Shown: positions 7,246 through 14,943, counted from the first letter of the stretch. The stretch: 25,083 nt of DNA from DATMNI01 sp035570275 (GCA_035570275.1 DATMNI010000328.1:1-25083), one strand, 5' to 3'. A program made the numbers and translations. Notes: generated from the letters alone by a model not told the origin.

Positions 7246-8586
7246 TCACCACCTCGGCAGCACTCGCCTCCAGTTGGGGTCCACGTGCTTCCGCATTTCG
7301 GCTTCGTCGTCGCGCTTGCGGAAAGGGATCTGCTCATAGCGCTCGCGGCCCCGGGCCACCTGGTCGTAATCCAGCTCGATCCCCAGGCCCGGTTTATCCG
7401 GGATCCGGACACACCCGTTGACGAACCGGATGCGGCCGCCCACCACGACTTCATCTCTTTCCGTCTGCCAAGGATAATGCGTATCGCAGGCATAAGTCAG
7501 GTTGGGGCAGGCGGCCGCCACGTGGGTCATGGCCATCAGGCTGATGCCAAGGTGGCTGTTGGAGTGCATCGAAAGCCCCATGCCCAGCACCGAGGTCAGG
7601 TGCGACAACTGCTGCACGTTGCGCATGCCGCCCCAATAGTGCGGGTCGGAAAGCACGATCTGCACGGCGTTCAACTCCCGGGCGCGCGGCACATCGGCAA
7701 AGCAGGTCACGGCCACGTTGCTGGCCTGCGGCGTGTGGTTGTTTTCGGCCACCAGCCGATGGTTGACTTCAGCCATCCCTTCCAGCGTGGCGCAGGGGTC
7801 TTCCAGGTAACCGCCGTGGGCGAGTTCGGCCTGCAATTCGCGGCCGACCTTGACGGAGGTCTCGACGCTCCAGGCGCAGTTGGGGTCGATGCGCAGCGGG
7901 TAGGAGGGGCCGAACTCGCGCCGCAGCGCGCGGATGCTCTCGATTTCGATCTCCGGGTCCAGCACGCCGCCCTTCAGTTTGATCTCACGGAATCCGTATT
8001 GCGCGATCATCTGCCGGCAAGAGCGCACGCAGGCTTCGGGTTCCAGTATCTCGCCGTACTCGTCCGGCCGGGCATCGCCGCCAACGCCTCCGCCGCCACC
8101 GTGCTTATAGAAAAGGTACGCCGAAAAGCTGACTTCGTCGCGCACCCGCCCCCCGATCACGTCGCAGACCGGCTTGCCTATGGCCTTGCCGATCAGGTCG
8201 AGACACGCAATCTCGATGGCGGCGAAGGTGCGGGTGTGGCGATCCAACGGGTTCTCGCCCGGTACCAGGTAGGTTTGCGACCGTCCGCCCGAAGCCTGGG
8301 CCGTCTGTTGTTCGGCCTTGGCTGCCTGGCTTTCGGCATCTGCCGTCAGATCGCGGTACAGGCCGGCGAGTTGGAAGGGGTCCATCCCGGTGACACGATG
8401 CCGCACTGCTTCCAGGCCGGCCAGCGGCCCTTCGCCGCCGTAAGTCTCGCTGTAGCCGGTCAGACCCGAATCGGTTTTGACCTCAACGATGGTGCGCAGA
8501 GCGAACGGCGCATGCAGCCCGTAGGAGCTGCGCAGAGGGGGGTCGGCAATGGCGATGGGGTGCAGAACAAGATCGGTGATTTGCAT
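7246..8586 (-). CDS. gudD: Glucarate dehydratase (enolase superfamily)
   Basis: With the ATG at 8586 the product is 446 residues, the typical length of glucarate dehydratase, which converts D-glucarate (and often L-idarate) to 5-keto-4-deoxy-D-glucarate. The enolase-superfamily residues are in place: the KxK of EIKLKGG (Lys203, Lys205), metal ligands Asp234 in RIDPN and Glu262 in LEDP, Asn290, and the catalytic His341 in MHSNSHLG, the GudD signature. The PLRSSYGLHAPFALRTIVEV N-terminal cap is also typical. The next enzymes of the pathway are not in the window. A TTG at 8619 would add eleven residues but is less likely. The start lies in a 17-base direct duplication (8583-8615). No clear Shine-Dalgarno is seen. 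Confidence 0.95.
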   Translation of the reverse strand: MQITDLVLHPIAIADPPLRSSYGLHAPFALRTIVEVKTDSGLTGYSETYGGEGPLAGLEAVRHRVTGMDPFQLAGLYRDLTADAESQAAKAEQQTAQASGGRSQTYLVPGENPLDRHTRTFAAIEIACLDLIGKAIGKPVCDVIGGRVRDEVSFSAYLFYKHGGGGGVGGDARPDEYGEILEPEACVRSCRQMIAQYGFREIKLKGGVLDPEIEIESIRALRREFGPSYPLRIDPNCAWSVETSVKVGRELQAELAHGGYLEDPCATLEGMAEVNHRLVAENNHTPQASNVAVTCFADVPRARELNAVQIVLSDPHYWGGMRNVQQLSHLTSVLGMGLSMHSNSHLGISLMAMTHVAAACPNLTYACDTHYPWQTERDEVVVGGRIRFVNGCVRIPDKPGLGIELDYDQVARGRERYEQIPFRKRDDEAEMRKHVDPNWRRVLPRW

Positions 8587-8644
8587 GGCACGTAGATTCG
8601 CATGGCACGTAAATTGCAATGATCAGCCGTGAAGAGAGGGCAAG

Positions 8645-8785
8645 ATGGAAACAATCGTAATCGCGGCCACGCTGGTTGGCAGTTTCGCGGGAGCCTTTGC
8701 GCTCCAGAAGGCCGCGTTGGAAGGGCTGTTTCGCATCATGGCCGCGCCGCGCCCGTCAGAAGCCCAGGCATTCCGTCGGCGGTAG
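8645..8785 (+). CDS. Small membrane-associated hypothetical protein (46 residues)
   Basis: An ATG at 8645, preceded by GAGAGGG at a good distance, opens a 46-codon frame ending TAG at 8783-8785. The product starts METIVIAATLVGSFAGAFAL, one likely transmembrane or signal-anchor helix, and ends with a short charged, proline-containing tail (RPSEAQAFRRR). It is divergent from gudD and converges on the next small gene, with a hairpin between them. I do not recognise a named family. The ribosome binding site and organised hydrophobic/charged pattern make it more convincing than a random open frame. Confidence 0.6.
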   Translation: METIVIAATLVGSFAGAFALQKAALEGLFRIMAAPRPSEAQAFRRR

Positions 8786-8806
8786 CCCAGTCATTCCGCC
8801 GGCAGC

Positions 8807-8824
8807 GCAGGCATTGCTGCCTGC
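8807..8824. terminator. Hairpin between two convergent small genes
   Basis: GCAGGCA (8807-8813) and TGCCTGC (8818-8824) form a perfect 7-bp stem with the loop TTGC, followed by CCTTGTT. It is well placed to act as a shared terminator for the genes ending at 8785 (plus) and 8834 (minus). The T-run is poor. Confidence 0.45.
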
Positions 8825-8833
8825 CCTTGTTCA

Positions 8834-8968
8834 CTACCCCTTGCGCGAGCCTCGGCGCGGGTTGCGCAACTGCGATTGCCGCACCTTGATCTTCTTCCGC
8901 TTGGGCTTGCTGATCACGAAAGTGCCGCTGCCCAGATACTCCGCCTTATACAGCTTTTCATCCGCCAA
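8834..8968 (-). CDS. Small highly basic hypothetical protein (44 residues)
   Basis: On the minus strand a perfect AGGAG lies seven bases before a TTG at 8968, which opens a 44-codon frame ending TAG. The product begins MADEKLYKAEYLGSGTFVIS and then becomes strongly basic (KPKRKKIKVRQSQLRNPRRG), a composition seen in nucleic-acid-binding or ribosome-associated small proteins. The ribosome binding site is among the best in the window. It is divergent from the MFS gene, sharing about 100 bases of regulatory sequence. I cannot name the family; function is unknown. Confidence 0.65.
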   Translation of the reverse strand: MADEKLYKAEYLGSGTFVISKPKRKKIKVRQSQLRNPRRGSRKG

Positions 8969-8994
8969 AAGAATTCTCCTGTGAAATGGTTAAC

Positions 8995-9035
8995 GCTTGA
9001 TCGACCACCGTCGATCAAGCCCCGATTGATCAACC
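8995..9035. promoter_or_regulatory. Candidate operator: 10-bp inverted repeat plus a TTGATCAA palindrome
   Basis: GCTTGATCGA (8995-9004) and TCGATCAAGC (9011-9020) form a perfect inverted repeat, and the TTGATCAA at 9026-9033 repeats the same half-site. The region lies between the divergent basic small gene and the MFS gene. TTGATC at 9026-9031 could also serve as a -35, with TATTCT at 9050-9055 as -10 for the MFS gene. Repressor-type control is inference. Confidence 0.5.
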
Positions 9036-9067
9036 ATTGTAGCGCGCATTATTCTGAGAATAGAGCA

Positions 9068-10354
9068 ATGGCGGCGCCCGAAACACCAACCGGAGGAGAC
9101 GCACTGCCGCTGGATTTGGCGGAAGTGCCAACCGGCGGGCACTTGGGCGCTGTTCCCCATACCTTCCGCGCCCTGCGCCATCGCAATTTCCGGCTTTTCA
9201 TCAGCGGCCAGATCATCAGCCTGGTGGGCACGTGGATGCAGAATGTGGCGCAAAGCTGGCTGGTCTACCGGTTGACACACTCCGAACTGCTGCTGGGTAC
9301 GGCTTGGTTCTGCGGGCAGATCGCCGTGTTCGCGCTGGGGCCGCTAGGCGGCTTGGCGGCCGACCGCTTCTCGCGCCATAAGGTGGTAATCCTTACACAA
9401 ACGCTCTCCATGCTGCAGGCCTTCGTGCTGGCCGCGCTCACCCTCTCCGGCCGCGTCCAGGTTTGGCACATCCTGTCCCTGGCGGGCCTGCTGGGCGCCA
9501 TCAACGCCTTTGATATGCCGGGCCGGCAGGCGCTGGTAATCCAGATGACCAGCAAGGACGACCTGATCAACGCCATCTCGCTCAATTCCGCGGTGTTCAA
9601 TGCCGCCCGTATCGTCGGTCCGGGAATCGCGGGCCTGCTGGTGGCATTGGTGGGCGAAGGCACCTGTTTCGCCATCAACGGCGTCAGCTTTCTGGCGGTG
9701 ATCGGTTGCCTGGCGGCCATGCGGCTGCCGGCTTTCGAACCCCAGCCTCCGGTATCGCCCTTGGCGCATTTGACGGATGGCTTTCGGTACGCGTGGCATC
9801 ATAAGGATGTGCGCCGGGTGCTGGCGATGATGGCGGCGGCCACGCTTTCCGGCATGCCGACGCTGGTGCTGATGCCGTTCTTTGCCGACGACATCTTCCA
9901 TCGCGGCTCGCGAGGCCTGGGGGTTCTGATGGGCGCCATGGGAGCCGGGGCTGTGGTCGGCACGCTGGTGCTGGCCCGCCGCTCCAATGTCAGCGGGTTG
10001 GCGCGGGTGATGGTTTACAGCGGCCTGATGACCGGCGCCGCTTACCTGGCGTTCGCGTTTTCGCCATACTTCTATTTTTCGCTGGCGGTGATGCCCTTGA
10101 TCGGATACAGTGTGATGCGGCAGATGGCTTCGGCGAACACCACCATTCAGACGCTCATTCCCGACGAGTACCGCGGGCGAACCATGGCCTTGTATGCCAT
10201 GACGGTGGTGGGGCTGGGGCCGTTCGGATCGCTCGCCGCCGGCGTGCTGGCGGGAAAGCTCGGCGCCCGGATGACGGTAGGGTTGGGCGGCGTGCTGGCG
10301 CTGGTTGCCGCGGCCACGTTCGCGTGGAGTTTGAGGAGGAAGCCGATTGCGTAA
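9068..10354 (+). CDS. MFS transporter of the EntS-like MFS_3 type
   Basis: From the ATG at 9068 this is a 428-residue inner-membrane protein with about 12 predicted transmembrane helices. The segment FRALRHRNFRLFISGQ, then the loop GGLAADRFSRHKVV and the later DMPGRQALVIQMTSKDDL with NAARIVGPGIAGLL, are characteristic of the MFS_3 group that includes the enterobactin exporter EntS. Members use the proton gradient to export small molecules; the substrate cannot be told. The open frame extends upstream, but the upstream residues lack MFS features. It overlaps the next gene by eight bases, so the two are probably co-transcribed. The ribosome binding site is weak; possible operators lie upstream. 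Confidence 0.88.
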   Translation: MAAPETPTGGDALPLDLAEVPTGGHLGAVPHTFRALRHRNFRLFISGQIISLVGTWMQNVAQSWLVYRLTHSELLLGTAWFCGQIAVFALGPLGGLAADRFSRHKVVILTQTLSMLQAFVLAALTLSGRVQVWHILSLAGLLGAINAFDMPGRQALVIQMTSKDDLINAISLNSAVFNAARIVGPGIAGLLVALVGEGTCFAINGVSFLAVIGCLAAMRLPAFEPQPPVSPLAHLTDGFRYAWHHKDVRRVLAMMAAATLSGMPTLVLMPFFADDIFHRGSRGLGVLMGAMGAGAVVGTLVLARRSNVSGLARVMVYSGLMTGAAYLAFAFSPYFYFSLAVMPLIGYSVMRQMASANTTIQTLIPDEYRGRTMALYAMTVVGLGPFGSLAAGVLAGKLGARMTVGLGGVLALVAAATFAWSLRRKPIA

Positions 10355-11666
10355 GTCAGTTATCCGGGTGGCCGCCGTTCTGCTGTGGTGGGCCGCGCCG
10401 TCCATTGCCCAGACGGATCCGCGGGCCCAGGCGCTTTGCGCGCAGATCGCCGGTATCGCCGCCACGCTGACGACGATTTCCGGAATGCCGTTGAAACATC
10501 CGGTGCCTTGCGACTATATCAGCAAGGAAAAAATCAGCGAGTTTCTCAATAAGCGCGTCAAGGAAGTCGCCAAGCCCGAAGAGATCCGCGCCGAGGAAAT
10601 GACGCTGAAGAAATTCGGCCTGGTGCCGGAGGATTTCGACCTCGCCAAGAACACCGTCGAACTGCTGACCGAGCAGGCCGCGGCCTTTTACGACTACGAT
10701 AAAAAGAAGCTCTTCATCACCGATTCCACGCCTTCGGAAAACCAGGAGCCCGTGCTGGCGCACGAACTCTCGCACGCCATCGCGGACCAAAGTTACAACC
10801 TGGCCAAGTTCATCCACGCGGGGCGCAAGAGCGATGACGGTTCCACGGCCCGCCTGGCGGTGATGGAGGGGCAGGCCACCTGGTTGATGTCCGAATTCCT
10901 GGCGCGAAAAATGGGGCAGACGCTGAAAGGTTCCCCGGCGCTGGTTTCCATGATGAGCAACCTGAGCGACACCGGCGGCGGACAATTCCCGGTGTTCGAA
11001 AACTCGCCGCTCTACCTGCGTTTGACGTTAGTGTTCCCCTATACCAAGGGCATGCTGTTTCAGAACGCGGTTTTTGAGCGCGACGGGGAAGCCGGGTTCG
11101 GCGAAGTCTTCCGCAAGCCGCCCGTTTCCACGCAGCAGATAATTCATCCCGACAAGTATTTTTCGGGCGTGAAGCCCACCCAGCCCGACCTTCCCGATCC
11201 GCACCTGAAGCGGGACTACAAGAGCCTGGTGGGCGGTACGCTTGGCGAACTGGAGCACGGTGTGATGCTGGAGCAGTTCGTGGGCAAAACGCGCGCGGCT
11301 GAGATTGCGCCGCACTGGCGCGGCTGCACATTTGAGCTGCGGGAGAACAAGAAGGCGGCGCGCGCGGTGCTGCTCTATGCCGCCGAATGGGACAGCGAGC
11401 CCAGCGCACGCCAGTTTTTCGAAGCCTATCGCGAGGTGCTGAAGAGGAAGTGGAAGAATCTGGTGGTGGCTTCGGAGAGCGCCGATGCCGTGACCGGCGA
11501 CGGCGACGACGGCCGCTTTGCACTTCGCCGCCAGGGGAACATCGTCACCAGCATGGAAGGCCTGGCGCCCGCGACAGACTCTGTGGGGCAGGTTGCCAAC
11601 CTGCGGCGGATTGCTAATCCGCCTGCCCGCCGCCCTTCGCAAGCCCCTGAAAGAGCGGTAAGGTAA
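10347..11666 (+). CDS. Secreted HExxH zinc metallopeptidase-like protein with a repeat-derived tail
   Basis: The start is TTG at 10347, with AGGAGG seven bases upstream and overlapping the end of the MFS gene. The 439-residue product has a signal peptide (about 1-21, ending PSIAQ). HELSH (139-143) supplies the zinc-binding and catalytic residues and Glu174 in AVMEGQATWL is a plausible third ligand, a gluzincin-like arrangement. The rest of the chain is not recognised. The last 28 or so residues (GQVANLRRIANPPA and onward) are encoded by a copy of the twin-hairpin element at 11582-11627, so the original stop was probably lost or displaced. It may process secreted proteins; the substrate is unknown. 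Confidence 0.8.
   Translation: MRKSVIRVAAVLLWWAAPSIAQTDPRAQALCAQIAGIAATLTTISGMPLKHPVPCDYISKEKISEFLNKRVKEVAKPEEIRAEEMTLKKFGLVPEDFDLAKNTVELLTEQAAAFYDYDKKKLFITDSTPSENQEPVLAHELSHAIADQSYNLAKFIHAGRKSDDGSTARLAVMEGQATWLMSEFLARKMGQTLKGSPALVSMMSNLSDTGGGQFPVFENSPLYLRLTLVFPYTKGMLFQNAVFERDGEAGFGEVFRKPPVSTQQIIHPDKYFSGVKPTQPDLPDPHLKRDYKSLVGGTLGELEHGVMLEQFVGKTRAAEIAPHWRGCTFELRENKKAARAVLLYAAEWDSEPSARQFFEAYREVLKRKWKNLVVASESADAVTGDGDDGRFALRRQGNIVTSMEGLAPATDSVGQVANLRRIANPPARRPSQAPERAVR
11582..11627 (+). repeat. Twin-hairpin dispersed element, copy 4, inside a coding sequence
   Basis: Stems are GCAGGTT-GCC-AACCTGC and GGCGGATT-GCT-AATCCGCC. The second loop differs from the other copies while the stem is preserved. 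It lies in frame in the 3' end of the metallopeptidase gene. Confidence 0.93.
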
Positions 11667-11677
11667 GCTCCGTGCGG

Positions 11678-11683
11678 TACACT
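11678..11683 (+). promoter_or_regulatory. Candidate -10 box for a leaderless mRNA of the thioredoxin-fold gene
   Basis: TACACT ends seven bases before the ATG at 11691, the same spacing as at 4530-4535 and 16630-16635. No Shine-Dalgarno is present. Inferred from spacing only. Confidence 0.4.
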
Positions 11684-11690
11684 GAAGATC

Positions 11691-12275
11691 ATGCGCAAGC
11701 GCAGTCTGCTGGCTCCAACCCTCGCACTGCTTTCCATAGCGGCGGTGGTGGCACAGGCCGCCGATCTCCCGCGCCCCGCACCCGATTTTGCCATCAACCT
11801 GGCGCCCGGCAAGGCAATCAGGCTCAGCCAGTACAAGGGAAAGACCGTGGTGCTGGCGTTCATCCTGACTTACTGCTCGCATTGCCAGAAGTCGATCGGA
11901 TTCCTGACGAAAGATCAGCAGGAGTTCGCCCCGCGCGGCCTGCAGGTGCTGGCTTCGGCGATTGACTCGCCGATCGCGGTGCCGGGGTTCATCCAGCAGT
12001 TCGCTCCGCCGTTTCCCGTCGGTTTCAACACGAGTGACGAAGCCATGGGCTTCATGCAACACATTCCCATGATGACTTCGTATATGCCGATGATCGCCTT
12101 CATCGACAAGGATGGCGCCATCCGCGCCCAATACGAGGGCAACGACCCGTTTCTGAGCGAGGGCGTGCAGGAGAGAAACCTGCGCGACAAAATCGAAGAG
12201 CTGCTGAAACCCGCCACGCCGGGCAAGAAGACGGTCACTAGGACGAAGGCCATCGCGAAGAAGCCGGGCAACTAG
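11691..12275 (+). CDS. Secreted thioredoxin-fold (redoxin/TlpA-like) protein
   Basis: The 194-residue product has a signal peptide (about 1-23) and a thioredoxin-like fold beginning PRPAPDFAINLAPGKAIRLS, as in AhpC/TSA and TlpA proteins. The redox site is YCSHCQK, with Cys62 and Cys65, i.e. a CxxC rather than a peroxiredoxin single cysteine, so a thiol-disulfide exchange role outside the cytoplasm is most likely. The usual cis-proline region appears as SYMPMIAFIDKDG. The lysine-rich C-terminal tail (TPGKKTVTRTKAIAKKPG) is low-complexity. It is 24 bases downstream of the metallopeptidase but seems to have its own promoter, and a nested inverted-repeat region follows it. Confidence 0.85.
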   Translation: MRKRSLLAPTLALLSIAAVVAQAADLPRPAPDFAINLAPGKAIRLSQYKGKTVVLAFILTYCSHCQKSIGFLTKDQQEFAPRGLQVLASAIDSPIAVPGFIQQFAPPFPVGFNTSDEAMGFMQHIPMMTSYMPMIAFIDKDGAIRAQYEGNDPFLSEGVQERNLRDKIEELLKPATPGKKTVTRTKAIAKKPGN

Positions 12276-12310
12276 AGAACTTGAATCTGCGAATGTGAGA
12301 ATTTCTGCTA

Positions 12311-12630
12311 ACCGCAGAGCCGCAGGGACGCGGAGGAAGTCGCAGAGAGGAGGTACGGAGGCATGTCTCGCACACAGGTCGGGTTGCCGCCGTATACGCC
12401 AGGGTGGCGCGCAGAGGAAGCAGAGACATGGTGGGCTATCGCCACGCGGCGGTACGTAAAGGTCCCGGCCTCAACCATCCGCAACCGCTTCGCAGCGTCA
12501 GCATGCGAGTGTCTCTGCTTCCTCTGCGCGCCAACCCCGGATTGTCACTAACTAACTACGACCGATGCAGAACGCCATATCAGTTTTGGTCTTCCTCAGC
12601 GCTCTCTCTGCGACTCCGCGTCTCCGCGGT
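12311..12630. repeat. Outer imperfect inverted repeat (12311-12350 / 12604-12630)
   Basis: The left arm contains ACCGCAGAG, ACGCGGAG and TCGCAGAGAG in order. The right arm, read on the minus strand, has ACCGCGGAG, ACGCGGAG and TCGCAGAGAG, with two short gaps relative to the left arm. It encloses the inner 24-bp inverted repeat. This looks like a compact repeat element or a large stem structure. Confidence 0.8.
12405..12533. repeat. Inner perfect 24-bp inverted repeat with an 81-base spacer
   Basis: Bases 12405-12428 (beginning TGGCGCGCAGAGG) are the exact reverse complement of 12510-12533. The spacer has no clear open frame. Nested in the outer repeat, it would form a long cruciform or hairpin. 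Confidence 0.95.
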
Positions 12631-12697
12631 GAAGAACACTTTCGGTCTGAGGCAGAGCCTCGCTAGCTTTCAGCGTTCAACTGATGACAGCCCCTTT

Positions 12698-13906
12698 CTA
12701 TCCCAGCTTTTCCAGCACCCGCTCCAGCATCCCCACTTCCGGCACACTGCCCTGCGCCATCCTCGCATTGCCCCCGCCACGTCCCCCGGCTTCGGCAAGG
12801 GCCGTCTTCAGAAGTTTGCCCGCATCGATGCCCGCATCGGCCGACGCCGCCAGCAGCACCGACGGCGGGTGGCTCAAGGTCGCCGTGAAAATGGCCTTGG
12901 GATGCGCCGTGAAATTCTGTGCCACCGCGCGCAACTCCTCCAGGCTGCCGCCCCGGTTGCCGGAGGCCACACGCTGCCACACGCGCCGCACGCCATCGGC
13001 CCCCGGTTCCGTGGCCTGGTACAACTCCTTGCCCTGGTAGGCCGCCAGATCCAGTTCCAGCTTGCGGCGCGCTTTCTCGGCGGTGCGCGCGGTCTCCAGT
13101 TGCGCGGCCACCATCGCCGGGGTATCGTCGAGCGATGCCGAAAAGAGCTGGGCCACTTTGGTAAACCCCTCGTAATCGGCGCGCGCCCGCCTGGCCGCGC
13201 GTCCACCGCACACGAACTCCACCCGAACGCTCTGCCGGATCTTTTCGAGCTTGCGCAGCAGGATCAGCCCGATCTCGCCCGTGGAGCGCACATGGGTGCC
13301 GCCGCAGGCGCTGCGGTCCAGTCCGTCGATGGCGATGATACGCAGCGTGCCTTCGCGTTCGGACGCCTTGCGGAGCCCTTGCGCCGCCTCCCGTTCTTCG
13401 AAGTGGACCGTGACCGGCCGGTTCTCGAAAACGATTTCGTTGGCTCGCCGCTCGGCTGCCAGCACCGTTCCGGGCTCCACCGCGCCGCCTGGCGGATCGC
13501 CCTTTAGATCGCCCTTTAGATCACCCTGAAGATCAATGGTCGCGCTCTCTGCACCCAGGTGGAAGCTGACCGTATGCAGCGCGAACAGCTCCTCGAAGAC
13601 GGCCGAAAGCAGGTGCTGGCCGGTATGCTGCTGCATGTGGTCGAAACGGCGGTCCCAGTTGATGGCGCACTCCACGTCGCCCTCCCTGACCGGCTCGGCC
13701 AGGCGGTGCGCGATGCGCGCTTCCTCATCCACCACGTCGAGTACGGCGACGCCCGCGATGGAGCCGGTGTCGAACGGCTGTCCGCCGGAGGTTGGGTAGA
13801 AGGCCGTGCGGTCCAGGTACACGGTGCGGCCGTCGTCGGAAAGGCCCGTGACGCGGGCGCGGAAATCGTGCAGGTAAGAGTCGGTGTAGTAGAGGCGTTC
13901 AGTCAT
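12698..13906 (-). CDS. AlaX-type alanyl-tRNA editing protein with DHHA1 domain
   Basis: From the ATG at 13906 the protein has 402 residues and matches stand-alone trans-editing proteins related to the alanyl-tRNA synthetase editing domain, which remove Ser or Gly from mischarged tRNA-Ala. The zinc-binding motifs are HTGQH (His94, His98) and CGGTH (Cys201, His205). The N-terminal part has the family's AFYPTSGGQPFDTG. The C-terminal third is DHHA1-like, with a glycine-rich GGRGGGNARMAQGS segment. No aminoacylation domain is present, so it is not alaS. A 12-base triplication in the linker codes for GDLK repeats near residue 128. A TTG start at 13948 is possible but has no support. It is divergent from the aldo/keto reductase. 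Confidence 0.9.
   Translation of the reverse strand: MTERLYYTDSYLHDFRARVTGLSDDGRTVYLDRTAFYPTSGGQPFDTGSIAGVAVLDVVDEEARIAHRLAEPVREGDVECAINWDRRFDHMQQHTGQHLLSAVFEELFALHTVSFHLGAESATIDLQGDLKGDLKGDPPGGAVEPGTVLAAERRANEIVFENRPVTVHFEEREAAQGLRKASEREGTLRIIAIDGLDRSACGGTHVRSTGEIGLILLRKLEKIRQSVRVEFVCGGRAARRARADYEGFTKVAQLFSASLDDTPAMVAAQLETARTAEKARRKLELDLAAYQGKELYQATEPGADGVRRVWQRVASGNRGGSLEELRAVAQNFTAHPKAIFTATLSHPPSVLLAASADAGIDAGKLLKTALAEAGGRGGGNARMAQGSVPEVGMLERVLEKLG
13495..13530 (-). repeat. 12-base tandem triplication inside the AlaX gene
   Basis: GATCGCCCTTTA occurs at 13495-13506 and 13507-13518, followed by a variant GATCACCCTGAA at 13519-13530. The unit is in frame and produces a short GDLK-type repeat between the two zinc-binding motifs. 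Slippage would change protein length by four residues at a time. Confidence 0.93.
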
Positions 13907-13959
13907 GGAGGCACTGCTATTGTGGCAGTGTCCAGGCCGTGGTATCAAGGAAGATGCAT

Positions 13960-14943
13960 ATGCAAATCGTCCGTCTCGGTTCCACCGGCCTGAAAGTATC
14001 GCGCCTCTGCCTCGGCGCCATGACCTACGGCTCCAGGAAGTGGCGTCCCTGGGTGCTCGATGAAGAAGAGGGCCGTCCGCTGATCCGCCGCGCCATCGAA
14101 ATGGGAATCAACTTCTTCGACACCGCCGACATGTATTCCGTTGGAGCCAGCGAGGAGGTTCTGGGAAGGGCGCTGAAAGATTTCGGCCCCGCGCGCGACC
14201 AGGTGGTGATCGCCACCAAGCTCTTCAACCCCATGGGTGACGACCCCAACCTGCGCGGCCTCGGCCGCAAGCACATCCGCCACGCCATCGACGACAGCCT
14301 GCGCCGCCTCCAGACCGATTACGTCGATCTCTACCAGATCCACCGCTTCGACTACGAAACGCCGATCGAGGAAACGCTGGAAGGCCTGAACGATGTGGTG
14401 AGGGCGGGCAAGGCGCTCTATATTGGCGCGTCGTCGATGCACGCCTGGCAATTCGCCAGGATGCTGTACAAATCGCGCGAGCTGGGCGTGGCGCGTTTCG
14501 TGACCATGCAGAACCACTACAACCTGATCTACCGCGAGGAAGAGCGCGAGATGCTGCCGCTGTGCCGCGAGGAGGGGATCGGCGTGATTCCGTGGAGCCC
14601 ACTGGCCCGCGGTTTCCTGGCGGGCAACCGCCGTGCGCCCTTCGCCGGGGACACTATCCGCGCCCAGACCGACGCCTATGCCGGCGAGATGTACTACCAG
14701 CCCGGCGACTTCACCGTTGTCGACCGGGTCACCGAAATCGCCGGGAAGCGAGGCATTCCCAACGCCCAGGTGGCGCTGGCGTGGGTCTTGCAGCAGCCCG
14801 GCATCACGTCACCGATTGTCGGCGCCACCAAGCTGGCTCATCTCGATGACGCCGTGGCCGCACTGGAGGTAAAACTGGACGAGGCCGAATTGAAGGCCCT
14901 GGCGGAACCCTACCGGCCGCATCCGGTGCTGGGCCATTCGTGA
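13960..14943 (+). CDS. Aldo/keto reductase
   Basis: The 327-residue protein is a TIM-barrel NADPH-dependent oxidoreductase of the AKR superfamily that interconverts aldehydes or ketones and alcohols. The catalytic tetrad is present: Asp54 and Tyr59 in FFDTADMYSVGASEE, Lys87 in VIATKLF, His128 in DLYQIHRFD. The late segments GVIPWSPLARGFLAG and the C-terminal SPIVGATKLAHL, which bind the cofactor, are also typical. The ATG at 13960 is chosen because AAGGAAG lies six bases upstream; an in-frame ATG at 13954 lies too close to it. The substrate is not predictable. It is divergent from the editing-protein gene and no pathway partner is adjacent. Confidence 0.92.
   Translation: MQIVRLGSTGLKVSRLCLGAMTYGSRKWRPWVLDEEEGRPLIRRAIEMGINFFDTADMYSVGASEEVLGRALKDFGPARDQVVIATKLFNPMGDDPNLRGLGRKHIRHAIDDSLRRLQTDYVDLYQIHRFDYETPIEETLEGLNDVVRAGKALYIGASSMHAWQFARMLYKSRELGVARFVTMQNHYNLIYREEEREMLPLCREEGIGVIPWSPLARGFLAGNRRAPFAGDTIRAQTDAYAGEMYYQPGDFTVVDRVTEIAGKRGIPNAQVALAWVLQQPGITSPIVGATKLAHLDDAVAALEVKLDEAELKALAEPYRPHPVLGHS

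Larger units (their letters stand above)
12276..12697. other. Convergent intergenic region with nested inverted repeats
   Basis: This 422-base gap lies between two genes that point at each other. I find no credible gene; the short open frame at 12363-12551 has a good apparent ribosome binding site, but this comes from the repeat sequence itself and the frame has no recognisable product. The content is the two pairs of inverted repeats listed separately. Confidence 0.7.

Noticed and set aside
7069..8595. 508-codon plus-strand open frame opposite gudD
   Set aside because: Antisense to a near-certain glucarate dehydratase; composition rich in Arg, His and Ala typical of shadow frames.
12363..12551. 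62-codon open frame with AGGAGG-like sequence upstream
   Set aside because: The apparent ribosome binding site is part of the repeat arm, the frame passes through the 24-bp inverted repeat, and the product has no recognisable features.
12404..13507. 367-codon plus-strand open frame
   Set aside because: It is antisense to the AlaX gene, which has clear catalytic motifs; long antisense frames are expected at this GC content.
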